Source: Marinomonas lutimaris | GTDB taxonomy: Bacteria; Pseudomonadota; Gammaproteobacteria; Pseudomonadales; Marinomonadaceae | Assembly (NCBI RefSeq): GCF_019426345.1 | Contig: NZ_JAHLLW010000011.1 | Span: forward strand, 29,724 to 93,723 | Reading direction: 5' to 3' | DNA: 64,000 nucleotides | Part shown: in pieces, positions 8,082 through 15,916 of the stretch | Layout: the number at the start of each line of letters is the position of its first letter | Numbering within the stretch: position 1 is the first letter of the stretch | The notes under the pieces: model-generated | What the model was told of the DNA's origin: nothing | Seen by the model: the letters and a program-made list of their open reading frames with translations, nothing else | Database searches by the model: none | Position numbers and translations under genes: made by a program

Positions 8082-9350
8082 TTACTTAGTGCCAATCGAC
8101 AAGCGATGATCCGGCTTAGCAAAAACAAACTGTCCTGTACTAATGGCTCGCTCTTTAAAACCACCTTCACAATAAGCTAGATAAAAGTCCCACATGCGAC
8201 AAAACACATCATCGAATCCCATGTCGGTTACTTCACGACGTGCCGCATGAAAACGTGTACGCCAATCCGCAAGAGTTTTCGCGTAATGTTCAGTGATGTC
8301 TTCTAGCCCGACAATCTGCATGTCTGTTTTAGAAGCAATCTTGTGAGCAATCACTTGGTTGGATGGTAAACAACCACCAGGGAAAATATAACGCTGGATA
8401 AAGTCCACAGAGCTGCGTGCGTAATCATAGCGCTGATCAGCAATAGTGATAGCTTGAATCACCATGACACCGTGCGGTTTCAATAGCGCACTGCACTTAG
8501 AAAAATAACTGTCATAGTATTCGTGGCCGACCGCTTCTATCATTTCGATAGATACGAGTTTGTCGTATTGGCCTTGAAGATCACGATAATCTTCAAGCAA
8601 CAAAGTGATCTTGTCTTGCAAGCCTTCGGCTTCAACCCGCGCTTTGGCAAATTCGTACTGCTCTTTCGAGATAGTCGTAGTAGTCACTTGGCAACCATAA
8701 TGCTTCGCGGCATGAATCGCCATCCCGCCCCAGCCTGTGCCAATTTCTAAAAGATGATCATCTTCACTAAGCTGAAGTTTTTGGCAAATACGATCCAGTT
8801 TATTCACCGACGCTTCTTCTAAAGAGGAGTTAATCTGAGGATAAACCGCGGAGGAATACATCATGGTTGGATCTAAAAACAAAGAGAAAAAGTCATTACC
8901 CAAATCATAATGAGCAGAAATATTGTCCTTTGAGCCTTTTTTAGTATTAGCATTTAACTTGTGTACAATTTTGGCACCGATACGGCTCCAGATTGGGCGT
9001 TTCGCGTCCATTTTATTGATTAAATTCAGGTTAGCGACCATCAAACGAATAACACCAACAACGTCTGAAGACGACCACCAGCCTTTCATATAAGCTTCGC
9101 CCGCACCGATACTGCTGTTTTGGAATACATCTCGGTAAGCATGAATATCGTGAACATGAATATGAGCAATGTATTGAGTATTATCTTTCGCTTCACCAAA
9201 GGAATAGGTTTCACCATTCTCTTCCAACGTAAGATGACCCACTTCCAATTTACCCAGCATAGTAAAGACCATTTTGCGGGCTAAATTATCAAACCATGTT
9301 GTTGTGCGATTTTTTCTCACTTTTTGATTATCCATACTGACGGAGTTCAT
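8082..9350 (-). CDS. cfa: cyclopropane-fatty-acyl-phospholipid synthase family methyltransferase
   Basis: A 422-residue AdoMet-dependent enzyme acting on double bonds of phospholipid acyl chains at the cytoplasmic face of the membrane. It has the AdoMet motif LLEIGTGWGGMAIHAAKHYGC (about 200-220), the family stretch VSIEMIEAVGHEYYDSYF and a substrate-binding N-terminal domain. Its ECF/ChrR setting fits both classical cyclopropanation and the related methylation step of furan-fatty-acid synthesis known in Rhodobacter; sequence reading alone does not separate these. AGGAGA precedes the ATG. It is the fifth gene of the operon, 39 bp after the DUF1365 gene. Confidence 0.93.
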   Translation of the reverse strand: MNSVSMDNQKVRKNRTTTWFDNLARKMVFTMLGKLEVGHLTLEENGETYSFGEAKDNTQYIAHIHVHDIHAYRDVFQNSSIGAGEAYMKGWWSSSDVVGVIRLMVANLNLINKMDAKRPIWSRIGAKIVHKLNANTKKGSKDNISAHYDLGNDFFSLFLDPTMMYSSAVYPQINSSLEEASVNKLDRICQKLQLSEDDHLLEIGTGWGGMAIHAAKHYGCQVTTTTISKEQYEFAKARVEAEGLQDKITLLLEDYRDLQGQYDKLVSIEMIEAVGHEYYDSYFSKCSALLKPHGVMVIQAITIADQRYDYARSSVDFIQRYIFPGGCLPSNQVIAHKIASKTDMQIVGLEDITEHYAKTLADWRTRFHAARREVTDMGFDDVFCRMWDFYLAYCEGGFKERAISTGQFVFAKPDHRLSIGTK

Positions 9351-9389
9351 ACTTGTTAGTCTCCTAATGCATTTGTTCTACTTAATTTA

Positions 9390-10175
9390 TTATTTCAATT
9401 TAGTAGTGGTAGACGATGAATTCGGATGTGAATAAAAAGGGACTTTCTTCATCCAAAGCTTAAGTGCTTGCCAATAAATACCGAATGCGACTTTCATCGT
9501 CATGACAGGGTAATTAAACAGCACCCTAGCCATGGAGTTTGACGTTAGTGTCATTCGAGTCAGCGACAATGTGGCATCAAACACACATTGCTCACCCTCT
9601 AATTCTTTGTTCTGCATGTGTACAGCTAACTTCTTATTCGGAACATTGCTGCGCCAATCGTAAAAATGTTCCATCGGATGAAAAGGCGACACATGCATTG
9701 CCTTATTGAATTGAATACGCTGCATTTGATCGCTTGGATCACATTTTAAAACGTAAGGTATTTTCTCGTTCCAAGGCGTGTTTGTCACTTCAAGCAACAT
9801 GGCTTGCAGCTGCTCATTTTCATCAAAGCAGTAATAGATGGTAATGGGGTTAATGATGAAGCCAAAGTAGCGGCAATTGGTCAGCATGCGCACAGAGCCA
9901 GATAACTTCAGCCCCAGACGATCATTCACTTCCGACAACACCGATTGTTTAATGGAAAGAGATTGGTTCCCGAAATAATCCTTCCGACAGAATCGAGCGA
10001 GAGACCAATTCTTCATTGACCACCAAGGACACATCGCCAACACATCGTCTAACTCGTCTAAATCGAAATACATCATAAAAACACGATAACGAAACGCATG
10101 TTCGCGTGGAGTGAAGCGACGATGACGCACCATTCCCTGATAAATAGCACTGTGCTTAGGAACAAAATCTACCAT
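9390..10175 (-). CDS. DUF1365 family protein
   Basis: A 261-residue protein of the DUF1365 family, recognised from IYQGMVRHRRFTPREHAFRYRVFMMYFDLDE at the N-terminus and FGFIINPITIYYCFD in the middle. A longer ORF reaches 10217, but the ATG at 10175 (MVDFVPKHS) is chosen: it overlaps the preceding FAD-oxidoreductase stop by 7 nt, a typical translational-coupling arrangement. DUF1365 genes nearly always sit between a flavin-dependent oxidoreductase and a Cfa-type gene, as here. The function is unproven, but context ties it to unsaturated-lipid modification under oxidative stress. Confidence 0.88.
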   Translation of the reverse strand: MVDFVPKHSAIYQGMVRHRRFTPREHAFRYRVFMMYFDLDELDDVLAMCPWWSMKNWSLARFCRKDYFGNQSLSIKQSVLSEVNDRLGLKLSGSVRMLTNCRYFGFIINPITIYYCFDENEQLQAMLLEVTNTPWNEKIPYVLKCDPSDQMQRIQFNKAMHVSPFHPMEHFYDWRSNVPNKKLAVHMQNKELEGEQCVFDATLSLTRMTLTSNSMARVLFNYPVMTMKVAFGIYWQALKLWMKKVPFYSHPNSSSTTTKLK

Positions 10176-11419
10176 GAAACACCAAGTCCATTCGCGACAC
10201 GAACACCGCTCCAGCAACCATCTTCATGAAATCCGTTGCGCCAATAGGCACCACAGAACCATGTTTTGTTCACACCATTTATCTCTGACCAACGGTCCTG
10301 AGCCTTGATGCCTTCCAAAGTAAAGGTAGGATGAGAATACTGAAAGCGCCCAACTATTTTGTCTTCCGCGATCATATCCGTCTGATTCAAGGTCACCACA
10401 TAAGTCGTGTCGCTGGAAAAATGCTGCAGAATATTCATGTTGTAGCTAAGGGTTGCAGGTTTAGTTCGATCCGTGCCGAGGTGATAATTCCAGCTCGACC
10501 AAGCCAGCTTTTTCTTAGGTAAAAGTCGTGTGTCGGTGTGAAGTACCACGTCGTTATTTCGATAAGGAATCGCACCCAAAACTGCTTGCTCGTCTTGGGA
10601 GGGATCAGCTAACAAAGCCAAGGCTTCGTCACTGTGACAAGCGAATACCACTTGATCAAAAATTTGTGCTGAGCCATCACCAAAATGAATAATGACTTTA
10701 TCTTCAGAGCGATGCACTTGAGTAATATCTGCCCCAAGCTCGATTCTGTCTTTGAACTTTTCAACCAGAGGCTGTAAATACGCCGAAGAACCTCCTTCGA
10801 TTACTCGCCATTGCGGGCGATCATTAACGCTCAATAAACCATGATTTTTAAAGAAACGAACGAAGAATACCAAAGGGAATTCCATCATTTCATCCAAGGT
10901 AGACGACCAAATAGCGCTTCCCATAGGAATCAAGTAATGGCTCGCAAAGCGGCTACCGTAACCCTTTTCTTTTAGATATTCGCCAAGCGTCACGCCTTCT
11001 TTTAACTGGCCGCTTTCTAGGTCAAAAATGGCTTCTTTATTAAAACGTAGGATGTCTTTTAACATGCCAATAAAAGAGAAGTTCAATAGGTTTCGACGCT
11101 GAGCAAACAAGGTGTTTAAGTTGTTTCCACCATACTCTAATCCACTACGCTGACAGCTGACGCTAAAGCTCATTTCTGTTGCTTTAGATTTCACACCTAA
11201 CTCGTCCATCAAACGAATGAAGTTTGGGTAAGTCCAGTCATTAAAGACAATAAAGCCAGTATCAATTGCCCGAGTACTCCCTGCTTCTTCTACTTGTACG
11301 GTCGCAGTATGGCCGCCGATCCGCTCTGCAGATTCAAACACCGTCACATCATGTTGCTGCTGTAAAAGATAAGCGCTGGTTAGACCGGAAATCCCTGATC
11401 CAATAATGGCAATTTTCAC
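10169..11419 (-). CDS. FAD-dependent oxidoreductase (amine-oxidase/desaturase-like), ECF operon
   Basis: A 416-residue flavoprotein. The dinucleotide-binding motif is at the very N-terminus (IAIIGSGISGLTSAYLL, residues 3-19) and is followed by the acidic strand end and GGHTATV loop typical of the protoporphyrinogen-oxidase/amine-oxidase fold. The start is a GTG behind GGGGA. It is third in the operon, 65 bp after the SDR gene, and overlaps DUF1365 by 7 nt. In ECF/ChrR loci this family partners the Cfa-type enzyme; oxidation or desaturation of acyl chains is a reasonable guess, not shown by sequence. Confidence 0.9.
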   Translation of the reverse strand: MKIAIIGSGISGLTSAYLLQQQHDVTVFESAERIGGHTATVQVEEAGSTRAIDTGFIVFNDWTYPNFIRLMDELGVKSKATEMSFSVSCQRSGLEYGGNNLNTLFAQRRNLLNFSFIGMLKDILRFNKEAIFDLESGQLKEGVTLGEYLKEKGYGSRFASHYLIPMGSAIWSSTLDEMMEFPLVFFVRFFKNHGLLSVNDRPQWRVIEGGSSAYLQPLVEKFKDRIELGADITQVHRSEDKVIIHFGDGSAQIFDQVVFACHSDEALALLADPSQDEQAVLGAIPYRNNDVVLHTDTRLLPKKKLAWSSWNYHLGTDRTKPATLSYNMNILQHFSSDTTYVVTLNQTDMIAEDKIVGRFQYSHPTFTLEGIKAQDRWSEINGVNKTWFCGAYWRNGFHEDGCWSGVRVANGLGVSW

Positions 11420-11484
11420 TCATTGTCCCCTTAAAACATATTTTGTGATTACCAGCTGAACTGGTGTTTTTAGATTTGAAATCG

Positions 11485-12237
11485 TTATTTAGTTTTTGGC
11501 GCCAACATCGAAAGCCATAATTTAGGAAAATGTCTTCCTGCCCACAACATGGCCGTTAGCCGTTTTGGAAAGGCGTACTCGAATGGACGAGACTCTAACG
11601 CGTTAAACATTCGTTTTGCGGCATCATCCGGTGACATTAGAAACGGCATAGAAAAGGTGTTTTTCTGCGTCAAAGGCGTATCAACAAAACCCGGCAATAA
11701 ACAGGTGACATCGACATTAAATTGCTTTAGATCCATTCGTAAAGAAGATAAGAAATATCGAATAGCGGCTTTACTTGCTCCATAGGCTTCAGCTTGAGGG
11801 AAGGCGGCTTGTACAGCTTGAGAACTCACACCCACCAAATGCGGACTTGATGCTTTTTTAAGCAAAGGTAAACACACTTCAACACTGTTCACTAGACCAA
11901 AGAAATTAACCGACATTATGCGATCCATCATTTTCCAATCTGGTTCATTAATATCTAAATATTCACAGGTTCCTGCATTCAATACAGCACAATCTAAATG
12001 AGCAGAATAGGAACTCAAAGTATCATGAACCGCTTCGATCTGACTGTCATCGGTCATGTCAAAGGGCACAAAGGCTAAGCTATCAAACGCTTCTAATAGA
12101 TCCTCAAGCTCACCGGACTTTCTTGCGCTAGCTAACACTCGCCAGCCGTCTTCTAGATAACGCTTAGTTAAAGCAAGCCCTATACCAGAACTTGCTCCGG
12201 TTATCCAAACGACTTTTTTATCCATTGCCTGACTCAT
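11485..12237 (-). CDS. short-chain dehydrogenase/reductase (SDR)
   Basis: A 250-residue classical SDR. It has the NAD(P)-binding TGASSGIG motif (about 15-22), the LNAGTC segment equivalent to NNAG (about 90), and a YGASK active-site motif (about 153-157) with an upstream serine pair (GVSSQ). The substrate is unknown. AGGAGAG lies just before the ATG, and 10 bp separate it from the NTF2-like gene, so it is translated from the same ECF-driven message. SDR genes recur in ChrR-type lipid clusters. Confidence 0.92.
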   Translation of the reverse strand: MSQAMDKKVVWITGASSGIGLALTKRYLEDGWRVLASARKSGELEDLLEAFDSLAFVPFDMTDDSQIEAVHDTLSSYSAHLDCAVLNAGTCEYLDINEPDWKMMDRIMSVNFFGLVNSVEVCLPLLKKASSPHLVGVSSQAVQAAFPQAEAYGASKAAIRYFLSSLRMDLKQFNVDVTCLLPGFVDTPLTQKNTFSMPFLMSPDDAAKRMFNALESRPFEYAFPKRLTAMLWAGRHFPKLWLSMLAPKTK

Positions 12238-12247
12238 AGGACTCTCC

Positions 12248-12697
12248 TTAGTTCGCTAGGCGCTTTTTTAAGCCTTTTACCACAGCACCCAACAAAGGCA
12301 CGTGCTCATAAATCAACTGACCAAGGTCATAAACATCTTCATGAAAATAGATACGCTCGTTAAATTGCACCTGGCTAATGCCGCGAACAGTAATGGTTTT
12401 ATTGCCTAGTTTTGGATGTTTGAAATGCATATTCCATTTTATGTAGGCCGTATTATCGGACACAATTTGATCTAAATATTCGAAACGGCCACTGTGAACG
12501 TTGACACACATCTCTGACAAATAAGCATGCAAGTTTTCTGCACCACGTAGCTCATGGACAGGATCTTTAAACAATACATCTTCTGTATATACGTCATCTA
12601 TTTTGTCTAGCTTTGGATGCTTTACATCAAGATAAAACGCTTTAAAACGCTCTATTAACAAAGAATTGGGATCCATTTTAGAGTCCGTCATGCCCAT
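12248..12697 (-). CDS. NTF2-like/SnoaL-like protein, first gene of ECF operon
   Basis: A 149-residue small protein of the NTF2-like fold: an N-terminal helix (SLLIERFKAFYLDVKHP), then YTEDVLFKDPVHELRG, a pattern common to SnoaL-like domains, then a curved beta-sheet. The pocket may bind a hydrophobic substrate or it may be a partner subunit; no catalytic assignment is possible. Of three candidate starts the ATG at 12697 has AAGG at the best spacing. It is first in the eight-gene operon, directly behind a TGATCC-type promoter. Confidence 0.85.
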   Translation of the reverse strand: MGMTDSKMDPNSLLIERFKAFYLDVKHPKLDKIDDVYTEDVLFKDPVHELRGAENLHAYLSEMCVNVHSGRFEYLDQIVSDNTAYIKWNMHFKHPKLGNKTITVRGISQVQFNERIYFHEDVYDLGQLIYEHVPLLGAVVKGLKKRLAN

Positions 12698-12759
12698 CAC
12701 TTACCTTAGCCATCTTGATCTGGAGAATTGATCAAAATCAATTCGTTTCATTTATTTTC

Positions 12760-12789
12760 CTTAAACGTGTTCAAGCAAATTCTGGATCA
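12760..12789 (-). promoter_or_regulatory. ECF (ChrR-type sigma) promoter for the lipid operon
   Basis: On the minus strand TGATCC (12789-12784) is followed by an 18-bp spacer ending in CACG and then TTTAAG (12765-12760). The same layout occurs on the other strand at 12890-12919. TGATCC is the known -35 element of Rhodobacter RpoE/ChrR-type promoters, so this is the likely autoregulated promoter for 12697-6204. Confidence 0.75.
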
Positions 12790-12889
12790 CTCTTTTTTTA
12801 AATAGAGGGTCTGAAAAGTAAGATTTTTCACACCCTTATTTTTACCTATTTAAAAGTACAAATGTTTTTACTATTAAAAAAGACGAATG

Positions 12890-12919
12890 TGATCCATCCT
12901 TCTAATTAGCACGTATATT
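12890..12919 (+). promoter_or_regulatory. ECF (ChrR-type sigma) promoter for sigma/chrR genes
   Basis: TGATCC at 12890-12895, an 18-bp spacer ending in CACG, then TATATT at 12914-12919. It lies about 40 bp upstream of the sigma-factor start and matches the divergent promoter at 12760-12789 in -35 sequence, spacer length and the CACGT junction. This is the pattern expected of ECF autoregulation. Confidence 0.78.
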
Positions 12920-12957
12920 TGAGAAACGACATGTCAGCCTTCCTTTTGGAGCGATAA

Positions 12958-13533
12958 ATGGAACGCGCAATACAAATAGAACCAGATGAACAACGCGTAG
13001 CAGATATGCTTGCTATTGCGGAGCACAGAGATCAAGCGGCACTCGTTCGTCTGTTTGATCACTATGTTCCGAAAGTAAGAGCTTTTTGCCTAGCAGCACA
13101 GCCTGGTGCCAATTTAATGGCCGATGATATTGCTCAAGAAGTGATGATTCGCATATGGAACAAGGCTCACACTTACAAGCCTGAATCCGCGTCTCTTAAC
13201 ACTTGGGTTTTTACTCTAGCTAGAAACGCACGTATTGATTATTTGCGTAAAAACAGTCGCCATCAGTCAGATATTGACCCTGAGTATCTTTGGCAAAATG
13301 TGGTCGATGAAAATGCGGACCCATTCAAAGATGCGCAACAAAAAAGAGATCAGGAACGGATTCAACAAGGCTTAGACAAATTGCCTGCGGATCAAAAACA
13401 GGTTTTGGCCAAAGTCTATTTGGAAGGCAAAACTCATAAAGAAGCGGCAGAAGAGTTATCTCTTCCACTTGGGACGATTAAGTCTCGAGTTCGCCTAGCT
13501 TTGCACAAACTCACTATTTACGTTAAGAGGTAG
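12958..13533 (+). CDS. ECF RNA polymerase sigma factor (ChrR-linked, RpoE/ECF11-like)
   Basis: A 191-residue sigma-70-family factor of the extracytoplasmic-function type. Region 2 is seen around residues 25-95 (DHYVPKVRAFCLA, then ADDIAQEVMIRIW and NTWVFTLARNARIDYLRK) and region 4 around 135-185 (LDKLPADQKQVLAKVYLEGKTHKEAAEEL, LGTIKSRVRLALHKL). The adjacent ChrR-type anti-sigma factor 5 bp downstream places it in the singlet-oxygen-responsive group known from Rhodobacter RpoE. GGAGCG precedes the ATG. It should drive both its own promoter and the divergent lipid operon. Confidence 0.94.
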   Translation: MERAIQIEPDEQRVADMLAIAEHRDQAALVRLFDHYVPKVRAFCLAAQPGANLMADDIAQEVMIRIWNKAHTYKPESASLNTWVFTLARNARIDYLRKNSRHQSDIDPEYLWQNVVDENADPFKDAQQKRDQERIQQGLDKLPADQKQVLAKVYLEGKTHKEAAEELSLPLGTIKSRVRLALHKLTIYVKR

Positions 13534-13538
13534 TATCG

Positions 13539-14228
13539 ATGATTCACTACCATCCATCGATTGAAATACTGACCGACTACGCTGCCGGCTCATTACCATT
13601 AGCACATTCTTTATGCGTATCTACACATCTAGAACGTTGCCATGAGTGCCAACAGCAAATCCGCAAGTTGGAAATGCTCGGCTCACATCTTTTTGATCAG
13701 ACTAAGACCGACAGTCGTCAGCTTAGTAATTTAAAAGACAGCTTTTTCGAAAAGCTAAACGCACAAGCCGAGCAAAACAACAGTCTGAAGGTAGAAGAAG
13801 AGCCAACAGCGATTGATTGGGATAACTACGCGATTCCTAAGAGCCTGCGTCAATTTATTAAGAAAAATTACGATGACTTAAATTGGATGCGCTTATCACC
13901 GTCGTTTAAGATTGCCACCCTTTACAACGAAGAAGGCGGTGCTCAGATTGCGCTCACCAGAGTAAAAGCGGGCGCTCACATGCCAACTCACACGCATACT
14001 GGTGACGAAATAACTTTGGTATTGGAAGGCGCATTTTCTGATGAGAGCGGCGTCTATCGCCAAGGCGATTTTATTAATCGTGACGCCAGCCATAAACACA
14101 AGCCAATCGTCACCAAAGACGCGGAATGCATCTGTTTAACCGTATTAGACGCACCAATTGAATTTACTGGTTGGTTAACACGATTATTGAATCCAATTAT
14201 TCGTCGATACCATCCACATTCGAGTTAA
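13539..14228 (+). CDS. chrR: ChrR-type zinc anti-sigma factor with cupin domain
   Basis: A 229-residue cytoplasmic anti-sigma factor. The N-terminal zinc-binding anti-sigma domain carries H5, H30, C34 and C37 (HLERCHEC), matching the four zinc ligands of Rhodobacter ChrR offset by one residue. The C-terminal cupin (about 100-205) has HMPTHTHTGDE and a later SHKHKP, likely metal ligands for sensing. In the studied system singlet oxygen or organic peroxide releases the sigma factor. AGAGG precedes the ATG; the gene follows the sigma gene by 5 bp and is translated with it. Confidence 0.95.
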   Translation: MIHYHPSIEILTDYAAGSLPLAHSLCVSTHLERCHECQQQIRKLEMLGSHLFDQTKTDSRQLSNLKDSFFEKLNAQAEQNNSLKVEEEPTAIDWDNYAIPKSLRQFIKKNYDDLNWMRLSPSFKIATLYNEEGGAQIALTRVKAGAHMPTHTHTGDEITLVLEGAFSDESGVYRQGDFINRDASHKHKPIVTKDAECICLTVLDAPIEFTGWLTRLLNPIIRRYHPHSS

Positions 14229-14239
14229 TAAAAGCAGAC

Positions 14240-14271
14240 TGTGCCTATCAGCAGAGCCAACGATAGGCACA
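14240..14271 (+). terminator. hairpin after chrR, possible terminator
   Basis: TGTGCCTATC pairs perfectly with GATAGGCACA across a 12-nt loop just after chrR. There is no following T-run, so termination by this hairpin is uncertain; it may instead stabilise the mRNA end. Confidence 0.4.
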
Positions 14272-14318
14272 CGATAGCAGACGTTAGCCAATAACAAGCA
14301 AATTTTGTGAAAATCTGG

Positions 14319-14352
14319 TATAGTCCTTGTTCAAACTAAAAACAAGGACTAT
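14319..14352 (+). promoter_or_regulatory. 12-bp palindrome overlapping an extended -10 box before the SutA-like gene
   Basis: ATAGTCCTTGTT (14320-14331) and AACAAGGACTAT (14341-14352) are perfect inverted repeats with a 9-bp spacer. The left arm overlaps TGGTATAGT (14316-14324), a good extended -10 element, and the right arm contains the AAGGA ribosome-binding site of the gene at 14358. It could be an operator over the promoter, or, if transcription starts upstream, an RNA hairpin hiding the ribosome-binding site. Confidence 0.6.
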
Positions 14353-14357
14353 TTATC

Positions 14358-14540
14358 ATGGCAACTAAGAAGAAACAGCCAGCAGCTTCGGAGACGTCTG
14401 AATCCATTGAAAAGCAAATGCAAGAGTTTCTAGCTCGCGGTGGACACATAGATAAAATCGATTCAGGAGTTAGTGGACAATCTCAACTAACAGGATCACG
14501 TCACATTTCCCTAGGAAATAGCAAAACGAAAGCACAATAA
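14358..14540 (+). CDS. SutA-like small RNA-polymerase-associated protein (tentative)
   Basis: A 60-residue basic/polar protein. The segment EKQMQEFLARGGHIDKI (about 18-34) closely resembles the core of Pseudomonas SutA, a small protein that binds RNA polymerase and supports transcription in slow growth; the acidic N-terminal tail of SutA is missing here and replaced by a lysine-rich start. AAGGA lies nine bases before the ATG. It follows chrR but has its own promoter-like element. The SutA relation is recognised from memory of the motif and is not certain. Confidence 0.7.
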   Translation: MATKKKQPAASETSESIEKQMQEFLARGGHIDKIDSGVSGQSQLTGSRHISLGNSKTKAQ

Positions 14541-14554
14541 GCCTTCGTTTTATT
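14523..14554 (+). terminator. terminator overlapping the end of the SutA-like gene
   Basis: AAAACGAA and TTCGTTTT, with additional GC pairing inside, form a hairpin that spans the stop codon and ends in TTTTATT. It would terminate the short transcript of the SutA-like gene. Confidence 0.6.
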
Positions 14555-14590
14555 CAGCTAAGACTAAGCTCATTAGTGAAAGAATAACGC

Positions 14591-14626
14591 AGACTTGGCT
14601 TCCTTTATCGAGCCTGAAGCCAGTCT
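14591..14626 (-). terminator. hairpin at the end of the rpiR gene
   Basis: On the minus strand AGACTGGCTTC pairs with GAAGCCAAGTCT with one bulge, overlapping the stop codon of the RpiR gene. The downstream T content is modest, so this is a tentative terminator. Confidence 0.45.
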
Positions 14627-15470
14627 AAGCGTTCTTTCTCTCTAGCTCATAAGCTAATCCAATCGATAATGCCTGCGCTAAGCAAAGCGAGGAAGACAAA
14701 GAACGAAAAGAGTCTATCTCAGCTTCTTTGACAACAAAACATACCGATGCAATAGAAGCCAACGGACTAATTTGATTATCCGTAATCACGATAAGAGGCA
14801 CATTTTTCTCTGCCGCCGCTTTCGCAACACTTTGCGTTTCCTCAGCATAAGGGTGAAAGCTCACCGCAATAAGCACATCATTCTTGTCTAAAGCGCTAGC
14901 CTGTTCCTTGTACATCCCACCCACGCCATCGACCAAATACGCTTTTTGATCAATATGACGCAAGGCATAAGCAAAATAGCTGGCGACAACAAACGCCCGT
15001 CTTACTCCGACAATATGCGCCGCATGAGCTTGAGACAATATTTGTATCGCCTTATCCAAATCCTCTGCAGCTGTCGTTTCACCCAAATGCCCAAGGGCGA
15101 TTGCATTAGCGTGTGAAAAACGAGTTAATAATTGAGACGGAGACTGCTGATTACTTTCTTCCCCAAACGCTTCTCTAGCTAAACGAATTCGATCTTGATA
15201 GCTAGGCGCTTCCTCCATCAAGTTCTGTTGGAATAACTTCTGCATTTCGCTAAAACCGCTAAAACCAAAAGCATTCGCAAATCGAACCCATGTAGAAGGA
15301 TGCACTCCAGCATCTTTAGACAAGGTAGCAACGGTGCCAAAGGCAACTTCGCTTGGCGCATCTAATACAAACTCAGCCACCTGGCGTAGTCGTTTACTTA
15401 ATTTTGAATAATGCTGTTTAATGATCTCTTTCAAATCTGTTAGCGATTCTGGAGCTAGGACGTCTGACAT
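14625..15470 (-). CDS. iolR: MurR/RpiR-family transcriptional regulator, likely IolR-type repressor of inositol genes
   Basis: A 281-residue regulator. An N-terminal RpiR helix-turn-helix (about 10-80: LSKRLRQVAEFVLDAPSEVAFGTVATL, then GVHPSTWVRFANAFGFSGFSEM) is followed by a SIS phosphosugar-binding domain (about 115-250) with VGVRRAFVVASYF and VSFHPYAEET. The longer ORF to 15509 was rejected in favour of the ATG at 15470. It opens the inositol locus and is divergent from a DUF3329-like gene. Rhizobial IolR belongs to this family and binds GGAA-N6-TTCC-like sites; such sites recur here upstream of inositol genes and of this gene, so it is probably an autoregulated inositol repressor. Confidence 0.88.
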   Translation of the reverse strand: MSDVLAPESLTDLKEIIKQHYSKLSKRLRQVAEFVLDAPSEVAFGTVATLSKDAGVHPSTWVRFANAFGFSGFSEMQKLFQQNLMEEAPSYQDRIRLAREAFGEESNQQSPSQLLTRFSHANAIALGHLGETTAAEDLDKAIQILSQAHAAHIVGVRRAFVVASYFAYALRHIDQKAYLVDGVGGMYKEQASALDKNDVLIAVSFHPYAEETQSVAKAAAEKNVPLIVITDNQISPLASIASVCFVVKEAEIDSFRSLSSSLCLAQALSIGLAYELERKNA

Positions 15471-15563
15471 GAAATACTCTCTGTACTCAAAGTTCTCCCA
15501 AAAAACCAAGCATAGTCACATAGAGAAATAGTGAGCCTATAGAGAGAAGTAATTATTGCAATT

Positions 15564-15581
15564 TTAGAATAAAAATTCTAA
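15564..15581. promoter_or_regulatory. RpiR/IolR-type operator upstream of rpiR and the DUF3329-like gene
   Basis: TTAGAATAAAAATTCTAA is an inverted repeat with 7-bp arms, in the same TRGAAT-N4-ATTCYA form as the sites at 20977-20992 and 24366-24381. It lies 94 bp upstream of the rpiR start, which fits autoregulation. Confidence 0.6.
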
Positions 15582-15582
15582 C

Positions 15583-15596
15583 TTAGTAATTACTAA
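15583..15596. promoter_or_regulatory. second palindrome upstream of the DUF3329-like and lacI genes
   Basis: TTAGTAATTACTAA is a perfect 14-bp palindrome directly beside the RpiR-type site. It is unlike the other inositol sites and could bind a different regulator, for example the LacI protein encoded at 15917. Evidence is symmetry and position only. Confidence 0.4.
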
Positions 15597-15656
15597 CATG
15601 TCTAGTATCAAAACGCCTAGACAAAGATACTTATTTAATAAAATAGGATATTTAAA

Positions 15657-15845
15657 TTGAACGAAGCAGATCGTAAATTCTTCCGCCCTAAATGGCGTCG
15701 TGTTGCAGCTACCGTATTTTGTTTTGGCTGGACATTAGTCGAGTGGCTATCAGGAGAACCATTCTGGGGGATCATTGCTGCAGGTATTACTTTTTATTGT
15801 TTATGGCACTTTTTTTATAAATTCGATGAAAACCAAGACGCATAA
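15657..15845 (+). CDS. DUF3329-like small membrane protein
   Basis: A 62-residue protein: a basic N-terminus (ADRKFFRPKWRR), then two short hydrophobic helices (about 17-32 and 36-52) and an acidic tail. The pattern FRPxWRR...W...GEPFW matches my recollection of DUF3329 proteins, which occur near inositol and other catabolic genes in alphaproteobacteria. The start is a TTG with AGGA eight bases upstream; no ATG is available. It lies between the divergent rpiR gene and lacI and is probably co-transcribed with lacI (71 bp gap). Function unknown. Confidence 0.75.
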   Translation: MNEADRKFFRPKWRRVAATVFCFGWTLVEWLSGEPFWGIIAAGITFYCLWHFFYKFDENQDA

Positions 15846-15916
15846 GACATTAAATTCCACGCTAAGATATCAGCCCTAATAACAACTACGTACTGCATAA
15901 TATCAGGTTATCTTCT

